DNA of 64,000 nucleotides, from NCBI GenBank assembly GCA_040954595.2, contig CM082597.2:7688001-7752000 (forward strand). The letters are read 5' to 3'. Position numbers and translations under genes: made by a program. This stretch comes from Balanoglossus misakiensis. Taxonomy: Eukaryota > Hemichordata. Numbering within the stretch: position 1 is the stretch's first letter; each line of letters starts with the position of its first letter. This document shows, one piece after another, positions 50,601 to 57,108 of the stretch. The notes beneath the pieces are model-generated. The model was not told the origin of the DNA and searched no databases. It saw only the letters and a list, made by a program, of their open reading frames with translations.

Positions 50601-52380
50601 ATAGGCTTGTGCCCCTAAAAATCCACACTTAAAAGAAACGACAATTCTTTGAATTTTACTGATCGTACATACTTACCACGGAATTCTTTTTACCAGCACC
50701 AAACGGCAAACTGGCAACATCGTATTTCTTTCATGCCAGCAACGCGTTATCTCTAAAATTGTAACAACGTCACAATGTACTAGACAAAGAGGCGTCCCCC
50801 CATCCCAATTGTGCAGTTGAAGTACGTGCGTGTTGAGAGAGAGACGTGAACAGAAAGGGGTAGGAGACTGACTTGAACACGGACGACGAGAGTTGTTTAG
50901 CGTGTCGAACGCTGCTCTACGAAGCTCGTAGTTACCTACTGACCGGGACATTTGCGCTTGAACGGACTGGGTTCCTCCCGATTGCCGCACGCCGGCGGGT
51001 ATGAAAGTGTAGGCTAAGACGTCGATCCACCGGCCGGCTGCACTGTTCCCAACATTACCAGCTCCACGCCACTTTGAGCTGCACCGCGGTCGGATATCCC
51101 ACCCCGGCTGTCGGACAGCATATGAAGGTGTCTGAGGCCTTTTCTAGTCAAAACTTTGGGGTTTTCGGAATGGGAAATAGCGGAACAAGAACATGGATAT
51201 ATACTAAATCATGAACGCCAAACAAACACGTTGAAAAAGCCAGATCTGAAAAATTCATGTGGCGTCCGCCGCTGGGCGCATTGACGCGTCAACGTTTTTT
51301 TCAAACAACGTAACCTGTCACGATTGCTGCCACAAACAACAAGTTCGTGGGTAGGTCGAGAAAGTTCTCAAGCGGCCGGGTGATCGCGGCAAGGTTAGCG
51401 GCGGCCTCGCACGCCCGAATTTGCCACAAAACTATCAGTCCACACAGCAATGCCGTTCAAACTCTTCTGTCGTATTTATTTCAACACAAATTCAGAATAC
51501 AACACGGCAGTTTGGTACGTCGTCTCTATCCTACACTGCTAATTCTCATCTCAATCTCTAAAAAAGTTCAACAGACGGGATACACTGCAACCCGCGGCAC
51601 TAGGAACGGCAAAATTCACGTCTCTGCTTCACAGGAATCTACCGACCTGAAGTGGGAGGAACCCAGTCCGTTCAAGTACAAATGTCCCGGTAAGAAGGTA
51701 ACTACGAGCTTCCTAGAGCAGCGTTCGAGTCGACACGTCTCTCTCAACACGCACGTTCTTCAACTGCGCAATAGGGATGGGGGGCGCCTCTTTGTCTACT
51801 AAATTGTGACGTTGTTACAATTTTAGAGATAACGTGTCGGGCCCCCTCAAAGAAAGCCGGTGGCCCCCTCAAAGAAAGCCGGTGTTGCTAGTTTGGCATT
51901 TGTTGCTAGTATTCTGAATATCGTAGTAATGCACCAAAGGGAAAGTCAATGATAAATGAATGAATGTCTATGATAACAAACACCGAGCAAAATGCCTGAC
52001 TTACGTAAACCAGTCTTTCGGTAACACAATCCGATCAGATCATCCCAACAGCAGTTTAACTCATGGCACCCTTCCTTTGTCGAAATCGATTGTCCGCACA
52101 AGGTCCTCATTGCCGGTGCTACCCAACAAGGGGAACCTGTTGACATGAATGGATAAGTGGCTCCATGATTGTTGAAACATTCCCAGCCCGGCACAGCTTA
52201 CATCGAATCAAAACGTTTGAAGTCAGGAAGTGTCAAGTTGGTGTCAGCAAATAATGAAAAAAAAATCCATGAAGGTTAACTGGGAAAATTCAAAGAATTT
52301 GTCGTCATACCTTCATGTGGGAAACCTTCACCCACAGCCGCAGCTGGGATCAGTAAAATAAAAAATATCAGGCAGTACAT
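13508..52380 (-). CDS. Giant mosaic type-C LGR (RXFP/GRL101-like) receptor, 27 coding exons
   Basis: Start ATG at 52378-52380, stop TGA at 13508-13510. Exons (high to low): 52311-52380, 52005-52136, 37018-37305, 36541-36792, 34513-34635, 33942-34220, 32533-32879, 27522-27693, 26670-26942, 25888-26310, 25548-25748, 25157-25238, 24592-24734, 23843-23965, 23328-23438, 22935-23039, 22411-22530, 21752-21892, 21188-21304, 20402-20521, 20060-20162, 18345-18416, 17012-17083, 16825-16896, 15244-16253, 14468-14712, 13508-14029. Every junction is phase-consistent and the sum is 5718 nt. The order is signal peptide, trefoil, SEA-like, beta-rich, EGF, Link-like, F5/8C, PAN, CUB, C-type lectin, seven LDLa, LRRNT plus three LRRs, Cys-rich hinge, 7TM, kinase-like fragment, repeat tail. 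LDLa-LRR-7TM is the known type C LGR core (relaxin-family receptors, snail GRL101); the ectodomain extension is far larger than in RXFPs. Ligand unknown. Missed or alternative exons are possible, most of all in the 14.7-kb intron. Confidence 0.85.
14468..14712 (-). CDS. Receptor exon 26: kinase-catalytic-loop-like cytoplasmic segment
   Basis: The exon joins the 7TM exon in phase 1 and exon 27 in phase 0. Its end, [20 protein letters not shown] followed by [11 protein letters not shown], follows the helix-E plus catalytic-loop pattern of protein kinases (compare the HRDxKxxNVLI signature). Asp, Lys and Asn of that signature are replaced (HGS, D, H), so no catalysis is expected. A glycine-rich loop, VAIK lysine and DFG are not visible, so only a fragment is kept. 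The kinase relationship is inference from pattern and needs a profile search. Confidence 0.5.
14884..15101. mobile_element. MITE family C, copy 1 (in receptor intron)
   Basis: Terminal inverted repeats: AACACGATTGGAACTATTTT at the left, and on the other strand AACACCATTGGAACTATTTG, each continuing GGGATAATTGCAT. About 218 bp, no coding. A second copy is at 33600-33808. Confidence 0.75.
15244..16253 (-). CDS. Receptor exon 25: hinge and seven-transmembrane domain
   Basis: One exon encodes the LGR-type hinge ([11 protein letters not shown], then a [11 protein letters not shown] stretch) and all seven helices. Visible landmarks are the TM3 Cys ([13 protein letters not shown]), an ECL2 Cys (ISVCLPVF), TM6 LSWIPIIVM and TM7 [11 protein letters not shown] (NPxxY). 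The DRY position reads VLRCV, so the acidic-Arg-Tyr switch is not standard. Helix spacing and the SWIPI and NPLLY motifs resemble relaxin-family LGRs. The donor at 15243 is GC (AG followed by GCAAGC), supported by phase. If it is not used, the frame reads on to a stop at 15185 and gives a short hydrophobic tail. Confidence 0.9.
16825..18416 (-). CDS. Receptor exons 22-24: three leucine-rich repeats, one per 72-bp exon
   Basis: Exons 18345-18416, 17012-17083 and 16825-16896 are each exactly 72 bp and phase 2 to phase 2. This is the one-repeat-per-exon layout known for LGR genes. They encode [38 protein letters not shown] and [20 protein letters not shown]. The last joins directly to the hinge ([10 protein letters not shown]). 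Confidence 0.88.
17084..18344. other. Intron between LRR exons 1 and 2
   Basis: A CpG-containing stretch (about 17160-17450) includes a small plus-strand frame starting [16 protein letters not shown] that I cannot assign; it may be a fragment of an unrelated inserted sequence. A hairpin element follows at 17726-17876, and a looser inverted repeat at about 18031-18138 (CACGATTTGAAG with CTTCAAATCGTG). Confidence 0.45.
17726..17876. mobile_element. Short foldback element, about 150 bp
   Basis: Outer arms GGGCAACAGCATACGTCTGT and, on the other strand, GGGCAACAGCATACATTGTA. Inner arms CAAAACAGACTGTTT and AAACAGTCTGTTTTG. The sequence can fold nearly end to end. Another GGGCAACAGC follows at about 17958. 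Confidence 0.7.
18498..18692. mobile_element. MITE family A, copy 1
   Basis: About 190 bp flanked by TTAA on both sides, with termini near GGTATACGGTCACC and its reverse complement and an internal GTGTGCCACC next to a TGATTGGCTAG box. The family recurs at 18990, 27112, 57161 and 60072 in both orientations. TTAA targets suggest piggyBac-type mobilisation (inference). Confidence 0.75.
18990..19180. mobile_element. MITE family A, copy 2
   Basis: Same family as 18498-18692: starts TTAAGGTATACAGTCACCTC and ends AGGTGACCGTATACCTGTAA. It is 298 bp from copy 1 in the same intron. Confidence 0.78.
19430..19911. mobile_element. 482-bp foldback transposon with 9-bp target duplication
   Basis: Nearly a perfect palindrome centred at about 19687. 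Termini read TAGTCTCGGTTACCCAGACG and, on the other strand, TAGTCTAGGTTACCCATACG. GACGTTGTG stands directly on both sides (19421-19429 and 19912-19920), a 9-bp target-site duplication. Long inverted repeats plus a 9-bp duplication are the hallmark of Mutator-like (MULE) non-autonomous elements. It sits in the receptor intron between LRRNT and LRR1. Confidence 0.88.
20060..20162 (-). CDS. Receptor exon 21: LRR N-terminal cap
   Basis: Phase 1 in, phase 2 out. It encodes [18 protein letters not shown], the Cys cluster of an LRRNT cap, then [11 protein letters not shown] leading into the first LRR. It links the LDLa block to the LRR block. Confidence 0.82.
20402..23965 (-). CDS. Receptor exons 14-20: seven LDL-receptor class A modules
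   Basis: Each exon is one module, phase 1 at both ends: 23843-23965, 23328-23438, 22935-23039, 22411-22530, 21752-21892, 21188-21304, 20402-20521. Typical examples are [19 protein letters not shown] with DHSDETIC (module 1) and [10 protein letters not shown] (module 2). Module 3 keeps the calcium end ([10 protein letters not shown]) but lacks Cys 1 and Cys 3, which normally pair. Module 5 has six Cys but a broken acidic site ([11 protein letters not shown]). LDLa modules bind ligands or are needed for signalling in RXFP receptors. Confidence 0.92.
20690..21060. repeat. Two hairpins in the intron between LDLa 6 and 7
   Basis: GTTTTACCACTGC and GCAGTGGTAAAAC form a near loop-less hairpin at about 20711-20738. 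GCAATAACCCCC and GGGGGTTATTGC form another at about 20994-21033. They may be parts of one decayed element. Confidence 0.55.
23155..23330. repeat. CAC/CAA trinucleotide tracts with a partial exon copy between them
   Basis: A (CAC)n-(CAA)n tract is followed by a 40-bp near-copy of the end of LDLa exon 2 (minus strand reads TCTGACGAGATACAGTATG then GTAAGC), then a second (CAA)n tract and the true exon end at 23328. Tract expansion has duplicated the exon-intron border. Confidence 0.75.
24592..25748 (-). CDS. Receptor exons 11-13: C-type lectin domain
   Basis: Exons 25548-25748, 25157-25238 and 24592-24734 join in phase 1 and 2. The full CTLD signature is visible: [70 protein letters not shown] and [17 protein letters not shown]. 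The sugar-site triplet is QPN (between EPN and QPD) and the WND position reads WHD, so calcium-dependent sugar binding is possible but uncertain. Confidence 0.9.
25888..26310 (-). CDS. Receptor exon 10: CUB domain
   Basis: Phase 1 at both ends. [19 protein letters not shown], then [23 protein letters not shown] and [17 protein letters not shown] match the CUB pattern (Gly-x-Ile, Tyr-Pro, Cys-x-Trp, Asp-Tyr-Val, the late SD...GF). About 140 residues with a short Cys-containing lead. Confidence 0.9.
26500..26645. repeat. ATAC/GTAC microsatellite
   Basis: Runs of CATA repeats interrupted by GTAC repeats in the intron between PAN and CUB exons. Reading frames through it (MYVC repeats) are artefacts. 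Confidence 0.95.
26670..26942 (-). CDS. Receptor exon 9: PAN/apple-like domain
   Basis: Phase 1 at both ends, 91 residues. [20 protein letters not shown] followed by [10 protein letters not shown] shows the Cys spacing of PAN/apple modules, ending in TDYYIRL. These modules mediate protein or carbohydrate contacts. Confidence 0.75.
27112..27303. mobile_element. MITE family A, copy 3
   Basis: Starts TTAAAGGTATACGGTCACCT and ends GTGTATACCTTTCA. Same family as 18990-19180, in the intron between F5/8C and PAN exons. Confidence 0.78.
27522..32879 (-). CDS. Receptor exons 7-8: F5/8 type C (discoidin) domain split by a 4.8-kb intron
   Basis: Exons 32533-32879 and 27522-27693 join in phase 0. The first has [29 protein letters not shown] and [12 protein letters not shown]. 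The second has [30 protein letters not shown] and GGEIELCG. These are the landmarks of a discoidin domain (first Cys, LQxxLP strand, YSxDG, PPVxARFIRI, ExELCG). The split lies between YSLDG and the ARFI strand. The intron hosts two decayed LINEs. Confidence 0.9.
27980..29700 (-). mobile_element. Decayed LINE, reverse transcriptase and C-terminal zinc-knuckle region
   Basis: Fragments in order on the minus strand: 29411-29638 ([30 protein letters not shown]), 28598-29320 (FYINDIED, the YTDD active-site box with [15 protein letters not shown]) and 28127-28570 ([20 protein letters not shown], a CCHC-like C-terminus). A frameshift near 29320-29340 and a TAA near 28600 separate them, so it is inactive. 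It lies in the same orientation as the host gene, inside its F5/8C intron. Clade not assigned. Confidence 0.85.
29701..31300. other. Intronic DNA without recognised features
   Basis: AT-rich. It contains a CAAA-type tract at about 30370-30410 and no exon-like signal I can support on either strand. Confidence 0.5.
31770..32420 (+). mobile_element. Decayed LINE fragment (CR1/L2-like reverse transcriptase C-terminal part)
   Basis: Plus-strand fragments read [12 protein letters not shown] (active-site box), [20 protein letters not shown], then after a TAG near 32023 [32 protein letters not shown] and [14 protein letters not shown]. This order is typical of CR1/L2-type LINEs. Truncated at the 5' side and interrupted. 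Confidence 0.8.
33600..33808. mobile_element. MITE family C, copy 2
   Basis: CACGATTGGAACTATTTTGG at the left and ATGCAATTATCCCCAAATAG at the right match copy 1 at 14884-15101 along the full length. Confidence 0.75.
33942..34220 (-). CDS. Receptor exon 6: Link-like (hyaluronan-binding type) domain
   Basis: Phase 1 at both ends, 93 residues. [35 protein letters not shown] and a later Cys pair ([16 protein letters not shown]) follow the Link-module pattern (C, GA, A-L, A, G, C-x-G-x-L). The central strand motif is degenerate, so binding of hyaluronan is not assured. Confidence 0.65.
34280..34360. repeat. ACAAC/AAAAC microsatellite
   Basis: Simple pentanucleotide-like tract just upstream of the Link exon. 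Confidence 0.9.
34513..34635 (-). CDS. Receptor exon 5: EGF-like domain
   Basis: Phase 1 at both ends. [20 protein letters not shown] then [14 protein letters not shown] gives the six Cys and the Gly-Tyr/Gly pattern of an EGF module. No calcium-binding N-terminal Asp motif is visible. Confidence 0.92.
35139..36480. repeat. 671-bp tandem duplication built from about 150-bp modules
   Basis: Copy 1 (about 35139-35809) and copy 2 (about 35810-36480) are nearly identical. Each holds three modules starting near TTTTTAGATCTAATTTGCAT and containing TACATGTAGTT, TGGAGAAGA. Each ends in GACGGACGACGGATGC and a hairpin (AGCTCGGCTG with CAGCAGAGCT) followed by CTAAAAA. Shared wording with the 38-50 kb array suggests related elements. 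Confidence 0.9.
36541..36792 (-). CDS. Receptor exon 4: beta-rich extracellular region
   Basis: Phase 1 at both ends, 84 residues. It contains two Cys ([20 protein letters not shown]), a sequon and a closing strand pattern [10 protein letters not shown] that resembles the end of galactose-binding-like folds. I do not recognise the family. Confidence 0.7.
37018..37305 (-). CDS. Receptor exon 3: SEA-like region
   Basis: Phase 1 at both ends, 96 residues. A strand ([12 protein letters not shown]), a helix ([20 protein letters not shown]) and later strands ([10 protein letters not shown]) are arranged as in SEA domains. The usual GSVVV cleavage site is not seen. The assignment is weak, but exon phase, acceptor and donor are clear. 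Confidence 0.6.
38040..39247 (+). mobile_element. Array element 1 (A type)
   Basis: Starts ATTAAAGCTGCAAGCAGCGT then TGGCGGGGCACAAGC, and ends TCGGAAGAAGAAGAATAATA without the terminal hairpin. It contains modules with AGGTCAAAGGTCA (38139-38151, 38497-38509), GGCCGCCATAAT, GACCAATCACA and GTCACGTGAC. Confidence 0.85.
39248..40717 (+). mobile_element. Array element 2 (B type)
   Basis: Starts ATTAAAGCTGCAAGCAGCAT then TGTCCGGGCCCAAGCTC. It ends with the hairpin ACGGGCCCAAGC ... GCTTGGGCCCGT, then TAATAATAATT leading into element 3. Confidence 0.85.
40718..42146 (+). mobile_element. Array element 3 (A type)
   Basis: Close copy of element 1 (offset 2899 bp over its second half) with one extra internal module of about 220 bp. 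It ends like element 1 in AAGAAGAATAATAATAATT without a hairpin. Confidence 0.85.
42147..43657 (+). mobile_element. Array element 4 (B type)
   Basis: Complete B-type unit with hairpin GGGCCCAAGCGC ... GCGCTTGGGCCC near its end. Almost identical to element 5 at an offset of 1511 bp. Confidence 0.87.
43658..45157 (+). mobile_element. Array element 5 (B type)
   Basis: Near-identical tandem copy of element 4; I noticed one difference (43187 region ACCAAATACC versus ACCACATACC here). Ends with the same hairpin. Confidence 0.87.
45158..46590 (+). mobile_element. Array element 6 (B type, hairpin missing)
   Basis: More diverged B-type unit. It breaks off in an AAGAAAG tract and joins element 7 without the terminal hairpin. 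Confidence 0.8.
46591..47876 (+). mobile_element. Array element 7 (B type, internally deleted, three terminal hairpins)
   Basis: The 5' part of the usual unit is missing after the first 50 bp. The end carries two B-type hairpins in a row and then an A-type hairpin (GGGGCACAAGCC ... GGCTTGTGCCCC), as if ends of other copies had been added. Confidence 0.8.
47877..50618 (+). mobile_element. Array element 8 (B type, expanded by 237-bp modules)
   Basis: The internal module is repeated at exact 237-bp steps: the AGGTCAAAGGTCA box occurs at 48271, 48508, 48745, 48982, 49219 and 49456. The element ends with a B-type hairpin at about 50523-50554 and then an A-type hairpin at about 50586-50617. Confidence 0.87.
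50742..51838. mobile_element. 1.1-kb element with about 200-250 bp terminal inverted repeats
   Basis: Left end ACGCGTTATCTCTAAAATTG and right end (other strand) ACACGTTATCTCTAAAATTG continue as matching arms, including TGTAACAACGTCACA, GACAAAGAGGCG and GAACGGACTGGGTTCCTCCC. No transposase is seen and no target duplication is clear. Frames inside it (for example 51347-51802) are not assigned. Confidence 0.75.
52005..52136 (-). CDS. Receptor exon 2: P-type trefoil domain
   Basis: Phase 1 at both ends. [20 protein letters not shown] followed by [11 protein letters not shown] fits the trefoil pattern (R-x-x-CG, Ile, C, CCxD, C). Only five of six Cys lie in the core, with another upstream (SPCWV). 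Confidence 0.8.
52311..52380 (-). CDS. Receptor exon 1: start codon and signal peptide
   Basis: ATG at 52378-52380 followed by [17 protein letters not shown], a classic signal peptide with AAA near the cut. The donor GAAG/GTATGA is clean and phase 1, as needed by the trefoil exon. Confidence 0.85.
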
Positions 52381-55300
52381 GTCTACGGTTTGCCGAGCTT
52401 CATGCACTGACGGGTAGGCCTACAAAGATGCAAGTATTAACTCCCAGTACGATAACTACTTTGGAGATATAATTACTATGAAATGTGTTTGATTGTGATT
52501 GGCCTAAACTATGCAAAACAGAGATGAAAATGCCTGTCCAATACCCAATAGTAATGGATGTTTAATCATGTTAATTGTGATTCATGCTCTCTAAGCTAGT
52601 GTCAAATCGCCGAGTTTTGGTATACACCAATAAACATTTACATTTGAACGATGCATTTGGTCAGGAATATGACCAACAAAAAACTTGCAATGTAATCTAA
52701 TGCCGTTGGCTCTCATTTCTTCAAAGTGTGTTGAACATACTAGTCAGAGGGGTAGTAATTTTATGTGCGAACAACGTGCACGGATTATACTTGTTAGTTC
52801 CAAATTCTCTGTATGTGCCATTTGGTTTGAGACTTCAAAAGATTTCCAATAATGTGAAAATTTCCCCACTGATAATCTTAAAAATTTTCATAGCGGCACA
52901 CTTCCTAAACAGGGCGTTATCTCCAAGCAGACGAAGCGAAAACGAGGCCAGCAAGCCACGGACTACTGCTGGAGATCGTCGGGTTTGTTGTATATATGAT
53001 ACAATTTGATGGTAAAAATTATAATTCAACATTTCCTAACTATATCGACAATACACAAGACGATAACATTTACATCCCATGGCCTACTGGTCTCGTTTTC
53101 GCGTCATCTTGGAAGGGTGCCCTCTTTACAAAAAAGGCGTTTCGAAATATTCTCCTTTATTAGACAGGAGTGTCCATGAAGTACCCCATGATCGAATCTA
53201 AGAAACATTTTCACACTATGGGCCAACAGTCCCTACACATGGACACTACAGCGAACAGGTGTATGATTTAAGGGGTCGTCATTATATACCCCCCGGGGGT
53301 ATATAATGACGGAGGAATATCACTAGAAAATCATAAAATTTGGATTAACCCCTCAGACAAACAAACAAGCGGAATCTGAGTAACCGACCTCTTCTAACAC
53401 AGACATTTCAGGTGACCCCCTCCCTTACCAACCCGGAATATTTACGTATCAAAACATCAGGCGACATCACCCATACTAATTATAAATTGTCCTGTCAAAA
53501 TTTCTGTTGTGTTGTCGTTTGAAATCTGACCTTCTCAGTTTCGTCATTCAGGAACTGATGTGGCACACGGTACGGCCTGACTTACTCATCCATCGATAGT
53601 CTTGCCACTGCATTAGCCAGACAGATGCCAGCAAACAATGATATGGGTGTGACCCATAAGATATCATACTACACGCACAGAGATCAGTCACATGAACATT
53701 TTCTAACGACAGATGATTCCTTAAATCATAGCCTCAATTCTTGACCAAAACAACATATCTGGGGGTTATACACTTTTTAACAGCTCAACATTCCAACATT
53801 CACAGTAAAAAGCAGCATAGACGCTGATGACACTGTTATTCATCTATTGAGTACCGTGACTGTGTCTTCATTCGCAGATCCGTAACATATGGCATAGCCT
53901 ACAGTATCTTCTGTATCAGTGAGGCATGAGGCTTACATTCACGGGCGTGGCATGCTCTGGATAGGTGATATGCCGATAATCCAGGTTTTGCCAGTGGTGT
54001 TTTAGGCCTACACGCAAATCAGGCAGATGCATTTTGCTACACATTGTCATCAATCACAACTCAGGATACTTTAGTAATAACACTCATGCCAAATTCAAAT
54101 ACGCTGATATGAAAGTGATTAATATGCATGAACAAGGATTGCCTGTAATAATCAGTAAGCTCAGTCCATGTATGTTTTGTATTCCGTCATGTCAAAATGT
54201 TGGAAATCAACAGTAAAACACATTCTCACGTTTGGGGTAAAAACATAAAACAACTAAAATTACACTGAAAATGATAAAAATATACGAATGTTTGTGTACA
54301 TGACAGGTATAAAAGCTGAACACAAAACTCAGATAGTTTATACAATGGTTAATATGACAAAAACTACGAAAACGTTTTCATAAAAAATTATACATCTTAT
54401 ACAGTAAATATTAGACTCTAACTAGCAAGGAATTGTGGTATTTGATGTTAAATACAATGGTAGTAATACAGAACTATACATTGAAAGACTTTCTAACAAA
54501 CACACATCAGATATATTCTCATAAGATATATAAAATACTGCTATTCATACACGATATAAAATACTAGACTTTTAGAATACTTGTGTGTATTTGAATACAA
54601 ATACATTGGTTAGAATACCAGTGATATAATTTTTTTATACAATTTTTTTCTTGACAGCCAACAAGCTTTAAGAGAAGAATTTGTTTAAGGCAAACTGTAG
54701 TTAATAAGAAATAATTTTGCAAAATACGTTCATGATTTATAAAAGTTACTCCTACTTCATTTGTTTTTACCGTAAAGATCCAAATTGGTCAATTGGATAT
54801 TTCTATCAATATTGATAAATTGGCTACCATCAATTTTCAGCAACTATCGAGTGTAGTGTTCATCTTCCCACATGGTTGGTCACACTGTTTTGGGTGATTT
54901 TATATTGAGAGCATTTTTATTGGACACTTGGATGCTTCGAAATACTGGAAGGCAATATCTAACATTAAAATATCTAACATATCCCAGGGTATTAGCACCA
55001 TTATGAGAGTATGATTGAAAATTGATCCGTAAAGGCCCAGTAGCTGCATTCCATTTGACACAAATCATGTCTGACATTGTCCAGAACTCAAAAACCATTC
55101 AATATCACAGGTATACATCAAGTTGGCATATAAAGTTACTCCTGAAAATTTAGAATATGAACCAGAGAGCCTTTCAGTAGGGAAGGGGGGGGGGGGCAAT
55201 CAATTAACTTGATCAAGACAGGCCAATCAGGGTTTTGATTTTGCATTCAAAAACACTATGAATGACATTCACATATAACATGCCTCTGAATGTGATTACC

Positions 55301-55657
55301 ATAATTATAAAATGGCATTAAAATCCTAGGTCAAATTTAACCACTAACCGACTATGTCCGATCAATGTGTGTTTTTGTAATTCACTATAAATTAACTATA
55401 AACAGTTTCTGGACAGAGTCGGGCATTTTGTTGGTATATATACCACAAACTGCATAAACTGATACAGCTATGTGTATTAAGGTAGTAGGCACCTCAAAAA
55501 ATCAAAGTCTTAAAACTTTTTCTGATGTTGTGAATGCAACTTTGGATTATTTTCTCTTAAAATTGAGAATAAAGATCACTGTGCAAAATTTTGAATGAGA
55601 GAGCGAAATTGGTTCAAATTACACAAATTTGAAATACAAAATGCCCACTGACCTGTG
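52381..55657. other. Spacer between the receptor start and the BMPER 3' end
   Basis: No exon recognised. The receptor promoter must lie near 52.4-52.9 kb but I see no convincing core element. The part next to 56126 is probably BMPER 3' UTR. A perfect palindrome is at 53277-53311 and a G-run at about 55187-55196. Confidence 0.45.
53277..53311. repeat. 35-bp perfect palindrome
   Basis: CGTCATTATATACCCCC, one base, GGGGGTATATAATGACG: 17-bp arms with a 1-nt centre. Confidence 0.95.
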
Positions 55658-55957
55658 TTAAAGGGACAAAGTCTCTCTCTCTCGCTGCCCCTGTTTGAAT
55701 CAACGTTCGACCACACACAACATCCATCCAACTTGTAGACACGAGAGTAAAAAACTTGCCAAAATGAACATTCGGTGTTTACCATTTATTCACTTTGGTG
55801 AGATTTTTACTCTCATATCCTACAAACGGAACAGAAGTTGTGTGTCGTTGAATGTTGATTTACTATATATCCACATGTAGAATAATATAAACAGTGTCTT
55901 GTATCAAATATAATTAATCGAAAAAAGGCCAGCGAGAGAGTGACTTTGTCCCTTTAA
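55658..55957. mobile_element. MITE family D, TTAA-flanked
   Basis: Starts TTAAAGGGACAAAGTCTCTC and ends GAGAGTGACTTTGTCCCTTTAA in mirror: inverted termini AAAGGGACAAAGTC, TTAA on both sides. 300 bp, no coding. Confidence 0.82.
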
Positions 55958-56125
55958 CTAAACTGAGAAAATATAAAGTAGAGCTTTTCATTTCTTTTGT
56001 TGCTTTCAAAATGATTCCTCACACACTTGAAAGATTTAGAGGACTTTCATTCTTTTTCTGAAAACTGTCCACGAGGAAAATACTACCTTAATGATTTTGT
56101 CATTGATCAAAGACTCAAAAGAAGA

Positions 56126-57108
56126 TCATTTCCTGAAGTTGGGACACTGTGATGGTGGAATATACTGTAGATTATAGAGTACAGTTCCCGCAGCACACAT
56201 ACAACCAGGAACGCAATCGTCTTGAATACATTCACTTCTCGTCAAACTATTGACAGTATCGCAGGTCTCCATACAGGCTGGTGTACATTCACTATACACT
56301 GCTCCTTTCGGACAATTCACCGCTGAAAACAAAAAAATGAAAGATTTCTTCAATCCATAACCAATATCCACCTAGCGTACTGAAGTACTGTAAAACACTT
56401 TATTTTCGCGAGTCGAAATTTTCGCGATATCGAGAGAGGCCACTTTTTCGCGAGTATTAATTTTCGCGTTCTCTTATTTCATTCACTGCGTTGTTATCTT
56501 CAAAACAATTTACGCGACTTTTTATTTTCACGCTATTTTGGCTCTCGCGTATTTCCCGTAAATTTATTGCTCGCGAAAATAAAGTGTTTTACAGTAGTTA
56601 AAAAGTATACAATGTATGCAAATTTAGCCACAGTTACCATGGAAAGTTGAGACATGGCCAATCAGAGATTTTGGCTATACACACTTTTTACCACTTAAGG
56701 GTATATTTCACACCAGTTCTGTACCTTGCATTGTTGACAAATTATTGTTTTCAAACTTCATTAAAACAATGTGCTCTCCGCCATGAATGTGCACTTTTAA
56801 CCCTTTCACCACATGGTTTGATCCAAAGCCACTGTTTCCTACGACAAAGATGGACCTCAATACAGGGATACAGGGGTGATACGGTTTAAACATCTGGCAA
56901 ATAGGTGATTGTAATATTGATTTGTACTCACCACAGGACGATTTCTCCAGTCCAGCACAATCCCCTTCCTCCTGGCTTCATAGGCATAGGCAAACAATAC
57001 ATCACATAGACACTTTTCATGCACAGGATATGCACACATATCAGACAAACACGATTCATAGAACGGAGCTGGGTTTACTACACCATGGGCTGGCCGAAAT
57101 AATGGTCC
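56126..57108 (-). CDS. bmper: BMPER exons: C8 and TIL domains, stop codon
   Basis: Exon 57108 downwards carries the C8 Cys cluster (FYESCLSDMCAYPVHEKCLC, then an ARRKGIVLDW stretch). Exon 56126-56322 carries TIL (AVYSECTPACMETCDTV, DDCVPGCMCAAGTVL) and ends in SQCPNFRK and TGA. Confidence 0.9.

Larger units (their letters stand above)
37306..52004 (-). other. 14.7-kb receptor intron carrying the modular repeat array
   Basis: From trefoil exon to SEA-like exon. About 37.3-38.0 kb has ATTC repeats and unclassified DNA, 38.04-50.64 kb the repeat array, 50.74-51.84 kb a long-inverted-repeat element. No further phase-compatible exon was seen, but one could be hidden. Confidence 0.6.

Noticed and set aside
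51347-51802. 151-codon plus-strand frame
   Set aside because: It spans the interior and right inverted repeat of the 50742-51838 element; its C-terminal part is the mirror of a minus-strand frame in the left arm.
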